Shown one piece after another: positions 53,737-62,357 of a stretch of 64,000 bases of DNA; the stretch's first letter is position 1; every line of letters begins with the position of its first letter. Origin of the DNA: Pseudomonas parafulva NBRC 16636 = DSM 17004 (GTDB lineage: Bacteria > Pseudomonadota > Gammaproteobacteria > Pseudomonadales > Pseudomonadaceae). The stretch spans positions 124,001 through 188,000 of the forward strand of contig NZ_BBIU01000007.1 in NCBI RefSeq assembly GCF_000730645.1, in the 5' to 3' direction. Under the pieces are notes generated by a model, which did no database searches, was not told the DNA's origin, and saw only the letters and a list, made by a program, of their open reading frames with translations. The translations under genes were made by a program, and so were the position numbers.

Positions 53737-55230
53737 ATGCCCAGCGAACACACTATCCTGCCTGCCACCCAGGCCTTCATCGAACGCAAACTGAAGATGC
53801 GCATCGGTGCCGAATGGCAGGACGCCGCCAGTGGCCGCACCCTGTCTTTTCGCAACCCGGCCACCGGCGAAGTACTGGGCGAAGTGCCCGCCGCGGATGC
53901 CGAGGACATAGACCGGGCAGTACGTGCTGCACGCCAGGCGTTCGATGATTCGCCCTGGAGCCGCCTGCGCCCGCGCGAACGCCAGAACCTGCTGTGGCGC
54001 CTGGCCGACCTGATGGAGCGTGACGCCCGCCTGCTGGCAGAGCTGGAGTGCCTGAACAACGGCAAGAGCGCTGCGGTGGCACAGGTGATGGACGTGCAAC
54101 TGGCCATCGATTTTCTGCGTTATATGGCCGGCTGGGCGACCAAGATCGAAGGCAGCACCGTGGATGCATCCCTGCCGCTGATGCCAAACGACCAGTTTCA
54201 TGGGTTCGTGCGTCGGGAGGCGGTGGGCGTGGTCGGCGCCATCGTTGCCTGGAACTTCCCATTGCTGCTGGCGTGCTGGAAGCTCGGCCCTGCATTGGCC
54301 ACCGGCTGCACGGTAGTGCTCAAACCGGCGGACGAAACACCGCTGAGCGTGCTCAAGCTGGCAGAGCTGGTGGACGAAGCCGGCTACCCGCCAGGCGTGT
54401 TCAACGTGGTCACCGGCACCGGCCTGAATGCCGGCGGCGCCCTCAGCCGACACCCCGGCGTCGACAAACTGACGTTCACCGGTTCCACCGAGGTGGGCAA
54501 GTTGATCGGCAAGGCGGCCATGGACAACATGACCCGGGTCACCCTCGAACTGGGCGGTAAATCACCTACCATCGTCATGCCCGATGCCAACCTGCAGGAG
54601 GCCGCAGCCGGGGCCGCCAGCGCCATCTTCTTCAACCAGGGCCAAGTATGCTGCGCCGGCTCACGCCTGTACGTCCACCGCAAGCATTTCGACAATGTGG
54701 TGGGTGATATCGCCAGCATTGCCAACGGCATGAAACTTGGCAGCGGCCTGGACCCAGCGGTGCAAATGGGCCCGCTGATTTCCGCCAAACAGCAGGACCG
54801 CGTCACCGGCTACATCGAACTGGGCCGCGAACTCGGGGCAACCATTGCTTGTGGGGGGGAAAGCTTCGGCCCAGGGTACTTCGTCAAGCCCACCGTCATC
54901 GTCGATGTGGACCAGCGCCATCGCCTGGTGCAGGAAGAAATATTCGGCCCGGTGCTGGTGGCGATGCCCTTCGACAACGTTGATGAAGTAATCGCCATGG
55001 CCAACGACAACCCGTACGGTCTGGGCGCTAGCATCTGGTCCAACGACCTGGCTGCGGTACACCGCATGATCCCGCGTATCAAGTCGGGCTCGGTGTGGGT
55101 CAACTGCCACAGCGCCCTGGACCCGGCATTGCCGTTCGGGGGCTACAAGATGTCGGGGGTGGGCCGTGAAATGGGCGCGGCCGCCATTGACCACTACACA
55201 GAGCTCAAGTCAGTACTGATCAAGCTCTGA
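53737..55230 (+). CDS. Aldehyde dehydrogenase of the amine dehydrogenase cluster
   Basis: 497 residues from ATG 53737 (AAGAGG upstream); the longer open frame runs through promoter sequence. It is a standard ALDH with AIVAWNFPLLLACWK, the FTGSTEVGK cofactor motif, catalytic Glu in TLELGGKSP and catalytic Cys in NQGQVCCAGSR. It probably oxidises the aldehyde released by the amine dehydrogenase (for example butyraldehyde) to the acid; this is inferred from context. It is divergent from qhpA and followed 81 bases later by an outer-membrane barrel gene. A consensus sigma-54 promoter precedes it. Confidence 0.92.
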   Translation: MPSEHTILPATQAFIERKLKMRIGAEWQDAASGRTLSFRNPATGEVLGEVPAADAEDIDRAVRAARQAFDDSPWSRLRPRERQNLLWRLADLMERDARLLAELECLNNGKSAAVAQVMDVQLAIDFLRYMAGWATKIEGSTVDASLPLMPNDQFHGFVRREAVGVVGAIVAWNFPLLLACWKLGPALATGCTVVLKPADETPLSVLKLAELVDEAGYPPGVFNVVTGTGLNAGGALSRHPGVDKLTFTGSTEVGKLIGKAAMDNMTRVTLELGGKSPTIVMPDANLQEAAAGAASAIFFNQGQVCCAGSRLYVHRKHFDNVVGDIASIANGMKLGSGLDPAVQMGPLISAKQQDRVTGYIELGRELGATIACGGESFGPGYFVKPTVIVDVDQRHRLVQEEIFGPVLVAMPFDNVDEVIAMANDNPYGLGASIWSNDLAAVHRMIPRIKSGSVWVNCHSALDPALPFGGYKMSGVGREMGAAAIDHYTELKSVLIKL

Positions 55231-55311
55231 GCGTTTCACCCTCTGGCCCTGCCCCATCGCGGCAGGGCCGCTGCAGCATTTCTCAAAACAACAATGACCA
55301 TGGAGTACACC

Positions 55312-56625
55312 ATGACGCACAAACTCGCCTGCACATTGGCCCTGCTGTTCACTGCCCCTCTCACCCACGCCTATGAGCTGTATAACCAGAACGGCACCAC
55401 GGTGAACGCCAACCTTGAGGCACTGTTCGGCGCCTTCCACAGCGACGAAAGCTTCAACCAGGCCGGCACCCGCCAAGCTGGCAGCAGTACGTGGCAGGAA
55501 GGTTATGCGAAGTACGGCCTCAGCGGCACCCAGGCCTTGGCCGCAAGCGGCACCCTCTACGGCGCGCTCAGCCTGGTCAGTTCCGCAACCTGGGGCGATG
55601 GCGATGCCGCCGGGCTGACCCTGGGCGACGAACGCCGCACCGCCATCGAGGACATGAACCTGGGCTGGCGGTCGGGGAACCTGTTCCCCGCCCTGGGCGA
55701 GGATGGCATCGACCTCTCCGGCGGGCGGCAGGTGGTGACGCTGGGCGACGGTTTCCTGATTCAAGGCGACCCGGTGAACCTGGGCAAAGCGGACCTGGGC
55801 GCAAACTTCAACCGTGGCGGCGCCTACTACCTGGCAGCACGCAAAGCCTTCGACCGCACAGCCGTGTTGCGCCTGGGTGGGAAGCAAGGCTGGCGTGGCG
55901 ACCTGATGTGGCTCAAGTCCGATAACCATTACCAGGCAGACACCGCGCTGGCAGTGGCCAACCTGGAGCATGTCGCTGACACCGGTACCGTGGGCCTCAG
56001 CTGGATCCGCGGCCTGGATGTGGACGACCGATACGCACAACTGATGGGCCTGCAACACCGCGATGGCATGGATACCGTAAGCCTGCGCGGGCGAGGTAGC
56101 CTGGGCGTTGAAGGCCTTGAGGTCGCCGCCGAGTACGTCACGCAGGACCAGACCGGCGGGCACGAGAATGCGTGGTACCTGGAGGGCAACTGGACGTTTA
56201 CTGCCTTGCCCTGGTCACCCACGGCCACCTACCGCTACAGCCGGTTCTCCGAAGGCTTCGACCCGTTGTTCTACGGTCTGAGCCGGGGCTACGGCACTTG
56301 GTTCCAGGGTGAGGTAGCAGCCAACTATGCAGGGCCGTTCAACAAGAACAGCCAGGTGCATCATGTAGCGGTCAAAGGCAAGCCGCGTGACAACCTGACC
56401 GTGGGGGCGCTGTACTTCGACTTTGATACGCTCGATACCGCCCGGGGCAACCTGGGCGGGCGTGAACTGGACCTGTACGCAGAATGGATGGTCAACGACC
56501 ATCTGCTCATCAGCCCGGTGGTAGGCTTCTACAAACCCGAGCGGAGCGCCGCCAACGGCGGCACGCAATTGGGCGGGCGGGATACCGAAACCTATCTGCA
56601 GTTGATCGTCGGAACCTTCTTCTAA
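55312..56625 (+). CDS. Outer-membrane beta-barrel protein, probable porin
   Basis: 437 residues from ATG 55312 (GGAG at 55302-55305). It has a Sec signal peptide (MTHKLACTLALLFTAPLTHA) and a mature part of alternating beta strands with aromatic girdles, ending in Phe (LQLIVGTFF), as outer-membrane barrels do. I do not assign it to a named porin family. It lies downstream of the aldehyde dehydrogenase, probably in the same sigma-54-controlled transcript, so a role in amine uptake is plausible but not shown. A hairpin separates it from the convergent qhpG. Confidence 0.75.
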   Translation: MTHKLACTLALLFTAPLTHAYELYNQNGTTVNANLEALFGAFHSDESFNQAGTRQAGSSTWQEGYAKYGLSGTQALAASGTLYGALSLVSSATWGDGDAAGLTLGDERRTAIEDMNLGWRSGNLFPALGEDGIDLSGGRQVVTLGDGFLIQGDPVNLGKADLGANFNRGGAYYLAARKAFDRTAVLRLGGKQGWRGDLMWLKSDNHYQADTALAVANLEHVADTGTVGLSWIRGLDVDDRYAQLMGLQHRDGMDTVSLRGRGSLGVEGLEVAAEYVTQDQTGGHENAWYLEGNWTFTALPWSPTATYRYSRFSEGFDPLFYGLSRGYGTWFQGEVAANYAGPFNKNSQVHHVAVKGKPRDNLTVGALYFDFDTLDTARGNLGGRELDLYAEWMVNDHLLISPVVGFYKPERSAANGGTQLGGRDTETYLQLIVGTFF

Positions 56626-56652
56626 GCCGAGCCGGGGGAGTCTGGGCTCGGC
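56626..56652. terminator. Hairpin between convergent porin and qhpG genes
   Basis: GCCGAGCC (56626-56633) pairs with GGCTCGGC (56645-56652) over 11 bases, immediately after the porin stop. It could serve both convergent transcripts. A T-run is lacking on both sides. Confidence 0.5.
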
Positions 56653-56670
56653 AAAACGGGCCCAGGCAGC

Positions 56671-57963
56671 TCAGGCGATGCGCTGTTCGCGCAGCCATCG
56701 CATCACCTGCAGCCGCTGGTGGTGTGCAAGCCCCGCCAGAACGGCATCCAGCCCTTCGCCCGCCTGCACCGCCCGCACGATCGGGGCCAAGGGCACCCCC
56801 TGCAGGTGCCAGATACCCAGCGGTTGGTCCGCTGTTACCACCACCTCCGCCTCCTCCACCAGCCCGTCACACAGTACTGGCCGGCGCACCACCTGCACCG
56901 CCTGGTCGTCCGCTGCCAGGTGCAGTGGCTGGGTGTCGGGCCAGCCCTGGCGCCGGCCCCAGAATGGCTGCCCGCTGCGGCCCTGTTCCTGCGCGTAGAA
57001 GTCACGGCCGGTACGCGCGAAACGCATGAACAACTGTGCCACACGCTGTTGGTGAAACTGGCAGGCCAGCCCTGCCCGCCCTGGCCTGCGCAGGAGGGTG
57101 TTGATCACCATCGGCGCCTGCAGTGCCGAAGACAGGGATTGGAAGATCCCATTGCCAGACAGCGGGTCCACGGCCATTGCGGCATCACCCACCCGGATCC
57201 AGTCCCTGCCTACGCAATCACCTGCCAGTATAGGCGTGCTGCTGCGAGCATGGACGGGCGCCGCCAGCGATGCCTGGGTACCAAACAGCTCCGCCGCCAG
57301 CGCGCTGCGCTCACGCAACTCCGCGCAGTAGCCGGCCAAGGCTACCTTGGCTGGCAGGTTTTCGGCGTCCTGGGTGACCTGCCAGTAACTGCGCCCATCC
57401 GCCAGCCGCGCCATCCATGCCCAGCCGCCGTCCAGGCTTTCTATCGCCGAAGCAGGCTCGCCAGGGGCACCCTGCCAGCTCGCCAGCAGGCTGACCGTTT
57501 CAGGGCCACGCAGGCGGTCCGCCGCCAGGGGGGCTTGTCGGCCACGGGCTTCTACCAGGAAATCGGCCTCCAGCACCCGGCGGTCATCCAGGTGAACCTG
57601 GTAGCTGACGTCGTGCTCGATCTGCCGCGCCCGGCCTTCGATAACCCTGATGCCGGCCTGCAGAAGGTCATCGCGCAGGGCATGGTCAAAACGTTGCCGG
57701 TCCAGCAGGTACTCCTGGTTCATCTGCAAGTGCTGGCCGTTCCAGTGCACCTGTCGGGTAGCCGGCGTGGCAGCCTGGCTCAACGCACCGCCCAAACCTG
57801 CATGGCGCAAACCTTCCAGCACCCGCTGCGACACACCCTCCACTGCCGAGAAACGGCGCCACTCAGACACGACCGTTACCGGGTAGCCCAGGCGACCAAG
57901 GCCAATGGCGGTGGCAGCCCCCGCAGGGCCTGCACCCAGCACGAGGATGCGGGGCTCATGCAT
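56671..57963 (-). CDS. qhpG: FAD-dependent monooxygenase QhpG (tryptophan hydroxylation of QhpC)
   Basis: 430 residues from ATG 57963, which overlaps the qhpE stop by 8 bases. N-terminal Rossmann FAD motif [21 protein letters not shown]; later GDAAMAVDPLSGNGIFQSLSSAL is the second FAD motif of the group. QhpG-type flavoproteins add the oxygen atoms to the QhpC tryptophan that become the quinone of CTQ (family knowledge). It is the last gene of the regulator-qhpF-qhpE-qhpG operon. The cytoplasmic location fits modification before export. Confidence 0.9.
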   Translation of the reverse strand: MHEPRILVLGAGPAGAATAIGLGRLGYPVTVVSEWRRFSAVEGVSQRVLEGLRHAGLGGALSQAATPATRQVHWNGQHLQMNQEYLLDRQRFDHALRDDLLQAGIRVIEGRARQIEHDVSYQVHLDDRRVLEADFLVEARGRQAPLAADRLRGPETVSLLASWQGAPGEPASAIESLDGGWAWMARLADGRSYWQVTQDAENLPAKVALAGYCAELRERSALAAELFGTQASLAAPVHARSSTPILAGDCVGRDWIRVGDAAMAVDPLSGNGIFQSLSSALQAPMVINTLLRRPGRAGLACQFHQQRVAQLFMRFARTGRDFYAQEQGRSGQPFWGRRQGWPDTQPLHLAADDQAVQVVRRPVLCDGLVEEAEVVVTADQPLGIWHLQGVPLAPIVRAVQAGEGLDAVLAGLAHHQRLQVMRWLREQRIA

Positions 57964-58633
57964 GCCTGGCGCCTCGCCGCTCCGGCCCCTTGAAGGCCGC
58001 CTGGCTGCGCAACCAGTCCCGCACCTGCTGAGGGTGCATGCCAGGCTCATCACGCAGCAGCGCCGCAACCCTGCCGCTCAACGCAGCGCAACCCAAGCTG
58101 GCACCTGCGGCAGCACCACTGCCCACATGGCCGCCAAAATCCGCCTGACGGCTACCCAACCATGACCACTGGCCAGGGGCGCAGCGGGCATCCCCGGTCA
58201 CGCGGATCACCCCGGGGTAACTGGCCGGGTAAACCGGCGCCCCGCGGGCGGGGCTCGATGCACACAACAACACGCCTGCCGCCTGGGCCTCGGCGCAGGC
58301 TTCGCGCAGCACGGGCCGGTCCTGTTGCAGGCCAAGGCTCAGGTTGATCACCGTTGCGCCCTGCTCTACCAGCCACAGCAAGGCAGCTGCCACTTGCAGG
58401 GCACTGGTGCTGGGCTGGGTGTCGAACACCTGGGCCATCAGCAGCGACACCCCCGGGGCCTCGCGCTGTACGGCCGCGAGCACAGCCGTGCCGTGCCCCA
58501 GTTGGTCAACGGCCATTTCAGCGTCACGCAAGTCGGCCCGCTCCAGCCAGAAACGGCGTGTGGCCAGCAGGCCCTGTGCCTGAGCGGGCGAGCAGCCGCT
58601 GTCGATCACACCCATACGTACCTCAGTTGTCAT
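57956..58633 (-). CDS. qhpE: Subtilisin-like leader peptidase QhpE
   Basis: 225 residues, small for a subtilase. Catalytic triad: D11 in MGVIDSG, H47 in LGHGTAV, S179 in GASLGCAALSG. The segment that normally carries the oxyanion-hole Asn (AAGN) reads CASSPARG, so Asn is replaced by Ser. No signal peptide, so it acts in the cytoplasm, where QhpE cuts the 28-residue leader from QhpC. Start 58633 (MTTEVRMGV) was chosen over a longer frame that would run into qhpF coding sequence; it overlaps the qhpF end by 11 bases. The qhpG start overlaps its stop. Confidence 0.88.
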   Translation of the reverse strand: MTTEVRMGVIDSGCSPAQAQGLLATRRFWLERADLRDAEMAVDQLGHGTAVLAAVQREAPGVSLLMAQVFDTQPSTSALQVAAALLWLVEQGATVINLSLGLQQDRPVLREACAEAQAAGVLLCASSPARGAPVYPASYPGVIRVTGDARCAPGQWSWLGSRQADFGGHVGSGAAAGASLGCAALSGRVAALLRDEPGMHPQQVRDWLRSQAAFKGPERRGARHA

Positions 58634-60356
58634 GCTTTGCTGCCTCCTGCAAAAGAACCTCCAATTGGCCATCACGCAACTGCACGTGCAGGTCGGCATC
58701 GGCCAATGTCGATGCCCGATGGCTGATCAAAATGCGCGTGCGGCCCGCAAACAGCTGGTCGATCGCGGTGATCACTTCGCGCTCGGTGGCTTCGTCCACC
58801 GCCGAGGTGGCCTCGTCCAGCACCAGAATAGCGGGCGCCTGCAACACTGCGCGGGCGATGGCAATGCGCTGCTTCTGGCCGCCAGACAACTGCTGGCCAC
58901 GCTCGCCCAGCAGGCTGTCCAGGCCCTGCGGCAGGCTGTCAACCAGGCTACCCAGGCGTGCCAGGTGTACCACCCGCTCCAGTTCGGCGCGGGACGCCTC
59001 AGGCACGCCATAGGCCAGGTTCTGTGCCAGGGTTCCGCGAAACAGCACGATGTCCTGGCTGACCACGGCCACCCGCCTGCGCAGGGCAGCAAGGTCCAGA
59101 TCGCGCAGGTCCGCGCCATCCAGCAGAATACGGCCCGCGTCCGGGTCGTAGAAACGCTGCAGCAGGTCGATCAGGGTCGATTTGCCCACCCCCGATGGGC
59201 CACTGATGGCCACTTTCATACCGGCCGGTATGCACACGTGCGCACCGTCCAGCACGGCGCCGTGACGCCCTTGGTGGGCAAAGCTCACACCCTCAAGCCG
59301 CAGCTCGCCAGGGCCATCAGGCATGGGCCGGGGGTGGCGCGCAGGAAGCACAGCCACAGCCTCCTGCTTCAGCTCCATCACCCGGCCCAGGCTCACAGCC
59401 ATGCGCTGCACCGCCACGTACAACCCCAGCAGGCTCTGCACGGGGCCCACCGCCATACCCATGTAGGTGGAAAAGGCGATCAGCGCACCCAGCTGCCACG
59501 TGCCCTGAATCACCCACCAGCCCCCCACCAGAAACGCGCAGGCGCGGCACCATGACGTCAGCGTGCCGGGGATCGCCTGGGTGAAGAATTCGGTGACCTG
59601 CACCTTCAGCAGCTGGCTCATGTACCCTTTGCCCAACTGGTCGAGCCGCCCGGCCTCACGGCTTTGCTGGCCGGCCGCCTGGATGAACTTCATCGCCGGC
59701 AGGGTTTCGACCAGGAACGATGACACATCGGCAGAGCGTTCACGCAGGTTGCGTACTTCACGCTCAACCTTGCGCCGCATCCACCGCAGCCACAGCACTT
59801 CTATCGGCACCAGCAGGGCCAGCAGCAGTGACAGCTGCCATGACAGCATCAGCATCAGGGCCACCGCACCTACCAGGCCGATCACAGCCGACAGCGCCGA
59901 GAACAACGAGTCCACGGCAAAACGCTGGATCTCCGCCACATCGCCATCCAGGCGCGACAGGATATCGCCCATGCGCCGGCGCCCGTAGAAGGTGGGCGAC
60001 AACTGCTGCAAATGGCGGTAAAGGTCGTCACGCAGCGCGAACAGGATGCGCCCGGACAACCGCGTGTGCAGGTAGCGGTTGACCCCGGCCAGCACCGTAC
60101 CCAACAGGCCCGTGATGATCATGATGGCGGCAATGTGCCAAAGCGTCGGGTAATCCCGCGCCAGCAGGCCCTCGTCGATCAGCGTCTTGACCAGCCAGGG
60201 TTGCATCAGGGCCAGCAGCGAGGCGCTCAGCGAGAGGCCCAGCAGCACGCCGATGGCGCGGCCATGTGGCCGCACGAAGCTGTACAACCAAGCCAGGGCC
60301 TGGCGCATCAGTACGGGGTCGCTGGACTCCACCAGCCTTGCGAACAGGTTGCCCAC
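58623..60356 (-). CDS. qhpF: ABC exporter QhpF
   Basis: 577 residues, a fused half-transporter: six-helix membrane domain (about 25-320) and ATPase domain with Walker A GPSGVGKST, signature LSGGQKQR and Walker B ILVLDEATSAVDE. It exports QhpC, which lacks a Sec signal, to the periplasm (known role of QhpF). It has no peptidase domain; QhpE supplies that function. It starts 3 bases after the regulator gene's stop and overlaps qhpE by 11 bases, indicating one operon. Confidence 0.92.
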   Translation of the reverse strand: MGNLFARLVESSDPVLMRQALAWLYSFVRPHGRAIGVLLGLSLSASLLALMQPWLVKTLIDEGLLARDYPTLWHIAAIMIITGLLGTVLAGVNRYLHTRLSGRILFALRDDLYRHLQQLSPTFYGRRRMGDILSRLDGDVAEIQRFAVDSLFSALSAVIGLVGAVALMLMLSWQLSLLLALLVPIEVLWLRWMRRKVEREVRNLRERSADVSSFLVETLPAMKFIQAAGQQSREAGRLDQLGKGYMSQLLKVQVTEFFTQAIPGTLTSWCRACAFLVGGWWVIQGTWQLGALIAFSTYMGMAVGPVQSLLGLYVAVQRMAVSLGRVMELKQEAVAVLPARHPRPMPDGPGELRLEGVSFAHQGRHGAVLDGAHVCIPAGMKVAISGPSGVGKSTLIDLLQRFYDPDAGRILLDGADLRDLDLAALRRRVAVVSQDIVLFRGTLAQNLAYGVPEASRAELERVVHLARLGSLVDSLPQGLDSLLGERGQQLSGGQKQRIAIARAVLQAPAILVLDEATSAVDEATEREVITAIDQLFAGRTRILISHRASTLADADLHVQLRDGQLEVLLQEAAKHDN

Positions 60357-60359
60357 GGC

Positions 60360-62270
60360 TCAGCAACGCAGGGCTTTGAGCTTGCGGTACAAGGTCGCCC
60401 GGCTGATGCCCAGTGCCTCGGCAGCGGCCGAAACGTTGCCCTGGTGGCGGGCCAGTGCGCTGCGAATCAGCTCCAGTTCGTTATCTTTCAGGCTGCCTGA
60501 CGGCGGGTTGGCACTGGCCAGTTCTTCCAGCAGGCAATCGGTCAGGTGGTCGAGGGTCAACACCTGTTCACCCGGTTCGCGCATGGCCAGCGCCGTGCGC
60601 AACACCATCTCCAGCTGGCGAATGTTGCCCGGCCAGTCGTAGCCATGCAGCACTGCGTCGAGCGCGGGGTCGAGGGTGACGGCCGCAGCCTCGCACTTGT
60701 CCAGCACCTGCTGGATGATCGCGGTAAGGTCTTCGCGTTCGCGCAGGGCCGGCAGGCGCAGCGACACGCCATTGACCCGGTAGTACAGGTCTTCGCGAAA
60801 GCGCTGGTCGTGGACCAGGCGCTTGAGATCGCGGTGGGTCGCGCAGATCAACGCAACGTCGATGTCCTGCTCGTCACCGGCACCCAGCGGTGCCACCCGC
60901 CGCTCTTGCAGCACCCGCAACAGGCGGGCCTGCAAGGCCAGGGGCATGTCGCCGATCTCGTCCAGAAACAAAGTACCCCCATGCGCCTGCATCAGCCGCC
61001 CGACCATGCCGCCGCGCCGCGAGCCGGTGAAGGCCCCCTCGCGGTAGCCGAACAGTTCCGACTCGATCAGCCCTTCAGGGATGGCCGCGCAGTTGACTGC
61101 CACGAATGCCTTGTCGGCACGTGAACTGGCGTGATGCAGGGCGCGTGCGGCGACCTCCTTGCCGGTGCCAGTCTCACCCAGCAGCAGCACCGGTAAGCCA
61201 TTGCCGAGGCCTTGCCGGGCCATGCGCAGGTTGCGGGCCAGGCGCGAATCAGCGCCGGCCAAGGCCTCAAGCCCGGGGGCCTGGGTGGGCTGGGCCGGTT
61301 TGCCTGGCAGCGAGTGACCCGTTACCCGCCCATGACGGGGCAGTTGCAGGGCACGCACGAAAAACTCGCCTTTGGCCGTTTGCACACTGCTCACGCCGCC
61401 TTGCCACAGGCGTGCAATAAAGGCTGGGGAGCGCTCCCCCAGCAGGTCGCTGGTGCGCCTGCCGATCACTTCCTGGCGCGACATGCGCATCAACTGGCAG
61501 GCGTTGTCGTTTACCCCGACCACCTCGCCCTCCAGGTTCAGCGCCAGCAAGCCATGCCAGGCGCTGTTGAGGTACTGCGCACGGGCGTGAAACCCAAGTA
61601 CCAGATGGCCCGGGTGACACAGGCCGAACAGCCGGCTCTCGATGGTGCCAGCAGCCAGCATCAGTGCGGTCAGGTTGTCCTGCGGTTGCGCCATGACCCC
61701 TTCACGGGTGATGTCCAGCACACCGATCACCTCGCCACCGGGGTCACGCAGGGGCACAGAGGTGCAGGAGAAAGGGCTGAGGCGGTCCAGGTAGTGTTCG
61801 CCGCAGTTGATCAGCGTCGGGCGGCCCTCCACCACGGCAGTACCAATGGCATTGGTACCGCGCAAGGACTCGCTCCAGCAACTGCCCGGGTGCAGGTCGC
61901 GCAGGCCTTCACGGCTCAGCACATGGGTCTGCCCTTCGATGGCCAGCACGTTGGCCTGGGCATCGCCGAGGATGACGATGCCACCTTTGCCCTGGCGGGC
62001 AACCAGGTAGTCCAGTTCAGGGGTAACTGCGTCCAGCAGCAGGCGGTTGCGTTCGAGCAACGCGCGCAGGTCCTGCCCCTGCTGCAGGCCCAGGCCCACC
62101 TGCTCGCCTTGCAGGCAACTGAGCCCATGGCCAAGGCTTCGACGCCACGAGGCGTCGATCTCTTCGCGCAGCATGCCCAGCGGCAGCTCGCCTTCGCTGG
62201 CCAGTTTCAAACGGGCCTGGCGGGTTTCGTGAAGTGCGTCTTGGGCGTTTGTTATGGATTGTCGCGCCAT
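60360..62270 (-). CDS. Sigma-54-dependent activator, AcoR-like
   Basis: 636 residues. An N-terminal GAF domain (about 60-195) is followed by a PAS-like domain (about 205-290) and a AAA+ domain, about 325-560: Walker [14 protein letters not shown], the sigma-54-contacting loop [10 protein letters not shown], Walker [16 protein letters not shown]-terminal Fis-type helix-turn-helix (about 590-634: [27 protein letters not shown]) completes it. It probably senses an amine or its product and activates the divergent qhp promoters, one of which matches the sigma-54 consensus exactly. It is the first gene of the qhpF-qhpE-qhpG operon. Confidence 0.9.
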   Translation of the reverse strand: MARQSITNAQDALHETRQARLKLASEGELPLGMLREEIDASWRRSLGHGLSCLQGEQVGLGLQQGQDLRALLERNRLLLDAVTPELDYLVARQGKGGIVILGDAQANVLAIEGQTHVLSREGLRDLHPGSCWSESLRGTNAIGTAVVEGRPTLINCGEHYLDRLSPFSCTSVPLRDPGGEVIGVLDITREGVMAQPQDNLTALMLAAGTIESRLFGLCHPGHLVLGFHARAQYLNSAWHGLLALNLEGEVVGVNDNACQLMRMSRQEVIGRRTSDLLGERSPAFIARLWQGGVSSVQTAKGEFFVRALQLPRHGRVTGHSLPGKPAQPTQAPGLEALAGADSRLARNLRMARQGLGNGLPVLLLGETGTGKEVAARALHHASSRADKAFVAVNCAAIPEGLIESELFGYREGAFTGSRRGGMVGRLMQAHGGTLFLDEIGDMPLALQARLLRVLQERRVAPLGAGDEQDIDVALICATHRDLKRLVHDQRFREDLYYRVNGVSLRLPALREREDLTAIIQQVLDKCEAAAVTLDPALDAVLHGYDWPGNIRQLEMVLRTALAMREPGEQVLTLDHLTDCLLEELASANPPSGSLKDNELELIRSALARHQGNVSAAAEALGISRATLYRKLKALRC

Positions 62271-62287
62271 GTGCTACTCCGGCTGTG

Positions 62288-62305
62288 CCCCGCCGAGCGG
62301 CGGGG
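62288..62305. repeat. GC-rich hairpin upstream of the sigma-54 activator gene
   Basis: CCCCGCC and GGCGGGG flank GAGC in the 87-base gap before the activator start (positions approximate by one base). No T-run follows, so it may be a weak terminator for the preceding gene or part of the activator leader. Confidence 0.4.
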
Positions 62306-62357
62306 AACGGGCTTGGGAATTTTTCATGCAGTGTGCGCGATAAATGGCAAACCGTCA

